Source: Subdoligranulum sp. CAG:314 (GTDB taxonomy: Bacteria; Bacillota; Clostridia; Christensenellales; CAG-314). From it: a DNA stretch of 63,918 nucleotides. Every line of letters begins with the position of its first letter. Position 1 is the first letter of the stretch. Position numbers and translations under genes: made by a program. Below are positions 58,944 to 63,918 of this stretch, one piece after another. The notes below the pieces were generated by a model, which was given only the letters and a program-made list of their open reading frames with translations, was not told the origin of the DNA and made no database searches. Location: contig FR900999.1 in assembly GCA_000437915.1 (NCBI GenBank), forward strand, positions 122,380 to 186,297. The letters run 5' to 3'.

Positions 58944-60006
58944 AGGATTTATCTATATTTTAACTAATCCGTCCTTTAAGGAATATTTCAAGATAGGCTA
59001 CGCTGATAATGTGGAAGCCCGTTTAAAGCAACTAAATAATAGTGAGTGCATTCCCTTTGCATTCAGGGTATATGCAACTTATGAGGTCGAGGAGCGTCTG
59101 ACGGATAAAAAGCTGCATTCGCTTATTGACCAACTCAATCCTAATCTGCGGTCCATCGATAATGTTGGCGGTAAAGTAAGAGTAAGGGAGTTTTATGCAA
59201 TGTCGCCCGAACAGGCCTACTCTATTTTGGAGACAATAGCCATATTGGGCGGACATAGAGAAAGATTGAAGCTATGGGAACCTTCCGTGCAGGAGCAAAA
59301 AGATGAAGACCTTGCACAGGAGATAGAGGAAGAACATATAGAACGTCAGTCCCCGTTTACATTCTCTAAATGCCATATCCCGGTAGGGGCAACTATCACA
59401 TATTTTAATCGCGGTAAAGCTAATTCCGGACTGGAATGTGTGGTTGTGGACGATAAGGCGGTAGAGTATAAGGGCAAGAAATATTCTATTTCTGCTTTGG
59501 CGACGGAGCTTTCCGGAAGCAAACACGGCGTTGCTGGTCCCAGATATTTTAAGTATAAGGGCGAATGGCTGAATACCATTCGTGCACGGGTAGAGGGCAG
59601 ACAAGATCCTGCAAGGGTGGAGGATGTTTGGGTAATTCCATGTAATCCAAAACTCTATGATATAGTCGGAGCGTTCGAAAAGCTTGACGATATCGAGTGG
59701 AGCCAGACAAACAATACATCGGTCGGCGATACGGTTTATATTTATGTCGGCGGCGAGTATAAAGCGATAATGTATAAATGCGAGGTGTTGGAAACGGAAC
59801 TTTATGGTAATCGATCAGATGAAGACCTTGAATTTTATAAAACTTTATCTGTAAAGCCGGATGTCAGATATATGCGTATAAGACTGATAGAAAAGTACGA
59901 TAAGGATACATTTCCTCTTGCAGAGCTTCGTGAACGCGGACTTATGAATGTTCAGGGCAGAAGTAAGGTTACGCCGCAACTTTTAAGTTATTTATCTATA
60001 AAGTAA
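58933..60006 (+). CDS. GIY-YIG nuclease fused to an EVE-like modified-base reader
   Basis: A 357-aa protein. Residues 1-105 are a GIY-YIG (T5orf172/MUG113) domain: GFIYILTNPSFKEYFKIGYA, then VEARLKQLNN. Residues about 145-215 form a small RAMA/DUF4357-like region (KAVEYKGKKYSISALATELS, YFKYKGEWLNT). Residues about 230-355 look like an EVE domain: VWVIPCNPKLYDIVGAFEKL, then YIYVGGEYKAIMYKCEVLE. EVE domains read modified bases, so nuclease plus reader suggests a type IV-like restriction enzyme. It shares an operon with the XRE regulator. Confidence 0.75.
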   Translation: MQTKGFIYILTNPSFKEYFKIGYADNVEARLKQLNNSECIPFAFRVYATYEVEERLTDKKLHSLIDQLNPNLRSIDNVGGKVRVREFYAMSPEQAYSILETIAILGGHRERLKLWEPSVQEQKDEDLAQEIEEEHIERQSPFTFSKCHIPVGATITYFNRGKANSGLECVVVDDKAVEYKGKKYSISALATELSGSKHGVAGPRYFKYKGEWLNTIRARVEGRQDPARVEDVWVIPCNPKLYDIVGAFEKLDDIEWSQTNNTSVGDTVYIYVGGEYKAIMYKCEVLETELYGNRSDEDLEFYKTLSVKPDVRYMRIRLIEKYDKDTFPLAELRERGLMNVQGRSKVTPQLLSYLSIK

Positions 60007-60055
60007 ATATTATTTATACGAAATGTTTTAAACTATATGGATAAGTGAGGTTTTT

Positions 60056-60667
60056 ATGCACGGTTATATAATAAATGGAAAAAGAAGGCATTCAGCAATT
60101 TTTTGGTTGGCTGTCATATCTGTTTTGGTTGGGCTGGGATTAACTTATTGGATTGATTTAATATTAAGTAAACTTGAAACAATGAAAGGAACTCAAATTA
60201 TAGTTTTGTTATATAGTGCTATATTTGGTGTTGGTTCAGGGGCTATATTTACACTTTTATATTATTTGTTTGATAATTTTTTTTGGAAAATAAAAATCTT
60301 TGGTAATGTAGATTTGTCTGGGAAATATCAATGTGAGGGTGTTTCAAAGGACAAGTCACAGAAAGAAAAGGATCGCTTTACTGCTACAATAATAATCAAG
60401 CAGACATGGACAAAAATTAGCGTTAATTTGAAAACGGATAAATCATATTCTGATAGTTTTATGGCTAAAATAAGTCAAAATGGGGTTGGCGATATAAGAC
60501 TTGATTATTGTTATACGAATAATACAGATCAAACTAATAAAGATATGGTGAGTAGGCATACTGGTACGGCTACTATAATATTTTCTTCAGAAATCAAAGG
60601 AAAGTATTATAATCAGCCAGACGATAGGATGCGTTATGGAGAACTTGTTTTATCAAAGGAAGGGTAA
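60056..60667 (+). CDS. cap15: Cap15-type CBASS effector (2TM beta-barrel)
   Basis: A 203-aa protein with two membrane helices (about 14-36 and 45-70: AIFWLAVISVLVGLGLTYWI, VLLYSAIFGVGSGAIFTLLY) and a C-terminal beta-rich domain (75-203, LSGKYQCEGVSKDKSQ, HTGTATIIFSS). This is the layout of Cap15, whose minimal beta-barrel binds cyclic dinucleotides and whose helices disrupt the membrane. It lies one base before the CD-NTase gene, confirming the CBASS context. Confidence 0.85.
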   Translation: MHGYIINGKRRHSAIFWLAVISVLVGLGLTYWIDLILSKLETMKGTQIIVLLYSAIFGVGSGAIFTLLYYLFDNFFWKIKIFGNVDLSGKYQCEGVSKDKSQKEKDRFTATIIIKQTWTKISVNLKTDKSYSDSFMAKISQNGVGDIRLDYCYTNNTDQTNKDMVSRHTGTATIIFSSEIKGKYYNQPDDRMRYGELVLSKEG

Positions 60668-60668
60668 T

Positions 60669-61763
60669 ATGTTATTTGATTATGATAAAATTTTGAACGA
60701 TTTAACGGAGAGAAAATTCAATACTTCAGATTATAAAAGAATCTTAAATGAAGATAAGCTAATCAGGGATAATTATAGTGTGCAGGATAGCAAAGATTTT
60801 GGCAATAGTAAGCAATATTTGGATTTGCGGGAAAGTTCTGCGGTAAAATATGTTATTGGGGCTATGTTACCAGTGGCAAAAAATTATACGCAACAAATTA
60901 TTTCAAATAGAAACAGTATAGAGAATACACTCCGACAAATGAATGATGGCATATATCGGGATGCTAACTTAGATTTTGACTATCAAGGGTCAGTAACGAA
61001 TAATACGCATATCAGAAGAAATAGTGACGTAGATTTGTTGGTGATGTGTAACTATTTTTTAACTTTGCAGGCGGGATTGCCTTGTCCTGATCCGTATAGA
61101 GGCAATCCTAAAGACGATTTGTTGACATTGAGGAATAATTGCGTAGAGCAATTAGGCAAGGTTTCTCCTAAGTTGAATATTGATGATAGTGGAGCTAAGA
61201 GTGTAAAAGTATCAGGAGGGCATCTAGTTGTCAGTGTAGATGTCGTTCCTGCTAATTGGTGTGAAACAAAAGAAAGCTATAAAACCAAATCAAAAGTTGA
61301 TAAGGGTATCATGGTACTTGATAAGAAAAAGATGCAAAGGATTACAAACTATCCGTTTAAATTTAACGAATTATTGAAAGAGAAAGATAGTAAAACGGCA
61401 GGGGTTTTTAAGCAGGCGATAAGGCTATTAAAAAATGTCAAAGTTGACGCTGAAAATTCAACGGGATCAAGGATTAGGTTTAGTAGTTATGGAATAGCAT
61501 CCTTGCTGTATGATTTATCAGATAATTGTTATCATATTGGTTATAGTCCTCTTATGCTTGTAGACGTTGTTTATAAGCAAATTTGCAGATATGTAAATGA
61601 GAATGCTTTGCAAGAACTAACAGATCCTGTGGGTGTGTCGTTAAATCATAGCGGTAATACTGTCGAAGGGCTCAGGGAATTGCAGTCGGCTATGTATAGT
61701 CTCAAAAAGACATTGGAAAATGAAGTTGGTGGGCTCTCTAGACAAATAAAAATAGCTGTTTAA
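60669..61763 (+). CDS. CBASS cyclic nucleotide synthase (CD-NTase)
   Basis: A 364-aa nucleotidyltransferase. The active site GSVTNNTHIRRNSDVDLLVM has Asp120 and Asp122, and the third acidic residue is Asp191 in VSVDVVPANW. ATG 60,669 follows AAAGGAAGGG and the Cap15 stop. It would make a cyclic nucleotide on phage infection that activates Cap15. The operon has only effector and synthase (type I CBASS); no Cap2/Cap3 or HORMA/TRIP13 genes follow. A terminator comes next. Confidence 0.9.
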   Translation: MLFDYDKILNDLTERKFNTSDYKRILNEDKLIRDNYSVQDSKDFGNSKQYLDLRESSAVKYVIGAMLPVAKNYTQQIISNRNSIENTLRQMNDGIYRDANLDFDYQGSVTNNTHIRRNSDVDLLVMCNYFLTLQAGLPCPDPYRGNPKDDLLTLRNNCVEQLGKVSPKLNIDDSGAKSVKVSGGHLVVSVDVVPANWCETKESYKTKSKVDKGIMVLDKKKMQRITNYPFKFNELLKEKDSKTAGVFKQAIRLLKNVKVDAENSTGSRIRFSSYGIASLLYDLSDNCYHIGYSPLMLVDVVYKQICRYVNENALQELTDPVGVSLNHSGNTVEGLRELQSAMYSLKKTLENEVGGLSRQIKIAV

Positions 61764-61795
61764 TAATTTACTTTTGAAAACAATAAATAGCTTTC

Positions 61796-61826
61796 GGCGG
61801 AGATAGATGGATATTCTCCGCCTTTT
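61796..61826 (+). terminator. rho-independent terminator after CBASS
   Basis: GGCGGAGA (61,796-61,803) pairs with TCTCCGCC (61,815-61,822), followed by four T. Confidence 0.75.
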
Positions 61827-61913
61827 CTGTTGCGTTATATTGTAGAACAATATAAAAAATTATACTGCAATGCAATTACAGTTAAATTTTTCCAAAATAA
61901 ACACCTGATTTAC

Positions 61914-61942
61914 TTGACTTTTTAGATTTTAAGTAGTATAAT
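61914..61942 (+). promoter_or_regulatory. strong promoter of the DUF3892 gene
   Basis: TTGACT (61,914-61,919), 17-bp spacer, TATAAT (61,937-61,942). Confidence 0.75.
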
Positions 61943-61961
61943 GAATGTACAGTAAAGGAAA

Positions 61962-62063
61962 CCTCGCTCGATACTAGGTATGAGCGAGGCGACTGCGCTG
62001 ATGCGCTATCTATGTTTGGTAGATTTAGTATAGCACATTTCGGTTTTACTTGTCAAGCGCAGT
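61962..62063 (+). ncRNA. structured leader RNA before the DUF3892 gene
   Basis: In the 335-bp gene-free stretch 61,764-62,098, the leader contains a hairpin CCTCGCTC (61,962-61,969)/GAGCGAGG (61,982-61,989) and a long-range pair ACTGCGCT (61,992-61,999)/AGCGCAGT (62,056-62,063). It has no terminator T run. It is a candidate cis-regulatory RNA or a separate small RNA; no known class recognised. Confidence 0.45.
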
Positions 62064-62098
62064 TACTTTTACGAGTACATAGAAAGGAGATTAGGCCA

Positions 62099-62377
62099 TT
62101 GTATTATATAGATGAAGTTAAAAAGTCTCGTGGTTACGATGGGTATGATGTCATTATCAGTTTGGCGTATACGCAAAACTTGAATACTAAGGCAAGCATG
62201 TGGTGTACAAAAAGGCAGATGATTGACTATATTAATGCTCATCCTTATTCCACTGTAAAGACTAAGTACTTCAGGAACGGCTCTTGGCATGTCGGTGAAG
62301 ATGTGCATGTGGTCGATAATGAGTATCTCAGGACTGACCCTAATAATATCAAACGCGATAATTTAGGGGAGTTATAA
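62099..62377 (+). CDS. DUF3892 protein
   Basis: A 92-aa protein from TTG 62,099 after AAAGGAG (62,083-62,089). YYIDEVKKSRGYDGYDVIIS, then MWCTKRQMIDYINAHPYSTV and VHVVDNEYLRTDPNNIKRDN. The YLRTDPNN...DNLG ending is the DUF3892 signature. The family occurs in bacterial accessory DNA; function unknown. It sits alone between CBASS and the type I locus. Confidence 0.75.
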   Translation: MYYIDEVKKSRGYDGYDVIISLAYTQNLNTKASMWCTKRQMIDYINAHPYSTVKTKYFRNGSWHVGEDVHVVDNEYLRTDPNNIKRDNLGEL

Positions 62378-62427
62378 ATTAACGATGAGCATCCTAGTTA
62401 GCTCATTTTATATTTAGGGGAAGATTA

Positions 62428-62979
62428 ATGCTTTTAAAAGATGTAGCAGACATATTATTTTCATTTCCGCAAAAGTCAAAAGAGACATTAGAAAATAATT
62501 GGCTTTGGTTATCTTCAAGTTGTCTGCAAGAAGACAATAGAATCCTTACGCTTCAGGAAGAAAATAATTTTATTCCGGATGAAGGGCTAAGGGTTTATCA
62601 TGGGGATGTGATTATACGACGAGTGCAACCCCAGTTCGTCAATTATATTTCTGAAGATAAAGATTATATGGTTGGGCAGAACCTTGCAATCGTTCGCGCC
62701 AGAAACAATATTTATCCTAAATATCTTGCATTTATTCTTGAAGCCAATTTGGGGTGTTTGTATAAAGATATGGCTGGGGCAGCTGTTCCCGCCATTAAGC
62801 GCGGGAGGTTTGATGAACTTGATATTGGTGATTTGCCTGACATGAAAAAGCAATGTGCGATAGGGGAAGTGTGGTGGCTTTTAAAAGAGAAGAAAAAGCT
62901 AAGCCAACGCTTGTTGGAACAAGAAAAAATGCTAATCGAATTGAAGCTTAAACATTTAGTGAAACATAGAGGTAATTGA
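62428..62979 (+). CDS. hsdS: half-length HsdS-like specificity subunit
   Basis: A 183-aa protein with a single target-recognition domain of HsdS type: YHGDVIIRRVQPQFVNYISE, MVGQNLAIVRARNNIYPKYL, and AAVPAIKRGRFDELDIGDLP, then a coiled coil (EKKKLSQRLLEQEKMLIELK). Standard HsdS has two such halves (about 400 aa); half-length subunits can dimerise. It precedes hsdM, with one base between, so order is S-M. Confidence 0.82.
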   Translation: MLLKDVADILFSFPQKSKETLENNWLWLSSSCLQEDNRILTLQEENNFIPDEGLRVYHGDVIIRRVQPQFVNYISEDKDYMVGQNLAIVRARNNIYPKYLAFILEANLGCLYKDMAGAAVPAIKRGRFDELDIGDLPDMKKQCAIGEVWWLLKEKKKLSQRLLEQEKMLIELKLKHLVKHRGN

Positions 62980-62980
62980 C

Positions 62981-63918
62981 ATGGAAGATAAGATGACAAC
63001 ATTTGATGATATAACAAATACACTCTGGAAGGCTGCCGGAACATTCCGCGGAGTTATAGATGCGGCAAATTACAAGGATTTTATCCTTTCCATGTTGTTC
63101 ATTAAATATCTCGACGATACGTACAAGGAATATATCAGAAATCTTGAGGTTAGATATGGTGATAACCTGGTAAGGATTGAAAGGGCAAAGAAGAATTTGC
63201 CGTTCACTTTAAACGATAACGAAAGGTTTGATTATCTTTACGAAAATCGCTATAACTCTAAAATTGGCGAGATGATAAACACGGCACTTCAAGGTATACA
63301 GGATAATAATACCGAATTGAAAGGTGTATTCCGTAGCATTAACTTTAATAGTGAATCTATGCTTGGCAATCCTCAGCAAAAGAACACAAGACTGCGTACC
63401 TTGTTGGAAGATTTTAAGCCTCTGTGTCTCGAACCGTCTAAAATAGAAATTAAGCCGAATAAAGATCCTGCGGATATTATTGGCGATGCATATGAATATA
63501 TGATTGGCGAGTTTGCATCGGAAGCGGGTAAAAAAGCAGGAAGTTTCTTTACGCCCAGCATGATTTCTGAGCTGATGGCAAGAATAGTTAAACCCAGGAT
63601 TAACGATACGATTTACGACCCAACTTGCGGTTCGGCGTCGCTGTTAATTCGAACGGCACGACAGGCTGAAAATCTGGACTCTGTAGCGATATATGGGCAG
63701 GAAATGAATGGTTCTTCTTGGTCAATGGCCAGAATGAATTTGTTTATTCATGATATTCATGTTGATACAGGCAATATAGCTTGGGGCGATACACTTTCTA
63801 ACCCTCAACATTTGGATTCTGACGGCAATTTAAAGCAGTTTGATGTTATCGTGGCAAATATGCCTTTTTCGCAAGATAAATGGGCGGAAGGTTTTAATCC
63901 TGGCGGTCAGCAGGGAGG
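62981..63918 (+). CDS. hsdM: type I restriction-modification methyltransferase HsdM (partial, runs off the window)
   Basis: The frame from ATG 62,981 is open to the end of the window (about 312 codons). N-terminal helical domain (FDDITNTLWKAAGTFRGVID, then YKDFILSMLFIKYLDD), the SAM motif DPTCGSASLL (about 209-218) after GSFFTPSMISELM, and the motif IV region VANMPFS, with NMPF in place of the common NPPF. It is the adenine methyltransferase of a type I system; hsdR would be expected beyond the window. Confidence 0.93.
   Translation, partial: MEDKMTTFDDITNTLWKAAGTFRGVIDAANYKDFILSMLFIKYLDDTYKEYIRNLEVRYGDNLVRIERAKKNLPFTLNDNERFDYLYENRYNSKIGEMINTALQGIQDNNTELKGVFRSINFNSESMLGNPQQKNTRLRTLLEDFKPLCLEPSKIEIKPNKDPADIIGDAYEYMIGEFASEAGKKAGSFFTPSMISELMARIVKPRINDTIYDPTCGSASLLIRTARQAENLDSVAIYGQEMNGSSWSMARMNLFIHDIHVDTGNIAWGDTLSNPQHLDSDGNLKQFDVIVANMPFSQDKWAEGFNPGGQQG

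Noticed and set aside
1..63918. CRISPR arrays, tRNA or rRNA genes
   Set aside because: No regularly spaced repeats and no cloverleaf or rRNA-like segments were seen on either strand.

Overview
The window looks like a low-to-moderate GC, endospore-forming member of the Bacillota (Clostridia). The first 16 kb carries spore-associated genes (a SpoIVFB-type M50 protease, yqfC, yqfD), the usual Firmicutes run rplU-prp-rpmA with a Prp-cleavable L27, and the conserved run yqfC-yqfD-phoH-pgpH-ybeY-era-yqzL-recO, ending in pyruvate phosphate dikinase. This part is ordinary, densely packed chromosome on the + strand, apart from two unrecognised minus-strand genes at 3.4-4.3 kb.

From 16.2 kb on the sequence is accessory. 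A HipA-like kinase, a HipS-like/resolvase-HTH protein and a UPF1-like superfamily 1 helicase follow (16.3-20.7 kb). The helicase gene is cut exactly between two codons just before its C-terminal PD-(D/E)XK (DUF2726-like) nuclease region. The missing last 65 codons lie in the same frame at 58,299-58,496. The 37.6 kb between is an integrated element. Its ends are defined by a shared GTG with TG at the dyad centre, and by arms that rebuild a palindromic attP of about 54 bp when the ends are joined. A serine recombinase is encoded 45 bp inside the left end, co-translated with a recombinase paralogue that has lost its catalytic residues.

Inside the element: (i) recombinase pair, 20.7-22.7 kb; (ii) an AT-rich DNA phosphorothioation cargo, 23.1-36.6 kb, with dndBCDE plus an unusual five-gene partner set (sigma-region-4-like protein, PLD-helicase, 53-aa protein, SMC-like ATPase, 174-aa protein) under a WYL regulator; (iii) a LexA-type repressor and small regulatory genes, 36.7-40.4 kb; (iv) a block of surface and membrane proteins, a membrane-anchored P-loop protein and an HUH rolling-circle initiator, 40.4-49.1 kb, resembling a filamentous-phage (inovirus-like) cassette, followed by large inverted repeats that may be the replication origin; (v) a KilA-N protein and one unknown gene, 49.5-51.5 kb; (vi) a minus-strand operon of overlapping small genes with ArdA, PcfK/MutS-I and PcfJ, 51.6-58.0 kb, behind a 270-bp palindromic leader. 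I see no relaxase, VirB4 or VirD4, so I do not call it a conjugative element.

Right of the element the chromosomal defence island resumes: a frameshifted XRE regulator with a GIY-YIG/EVE protein, a two-gene CBASS (Cap15 plus CD-NTase), a DUF3892 gene behind a structured leader, and a type I restriction-modification locus (half-length hsdS, hsdM) that runs off the window. The main points of interest are the precisely mapped insertion of one defence-carrying element into another defence gene, the dnd cluster with non-standard partners, and the filamentous-phage-like replication/membrane cassette within a recombinase-mobilised element.
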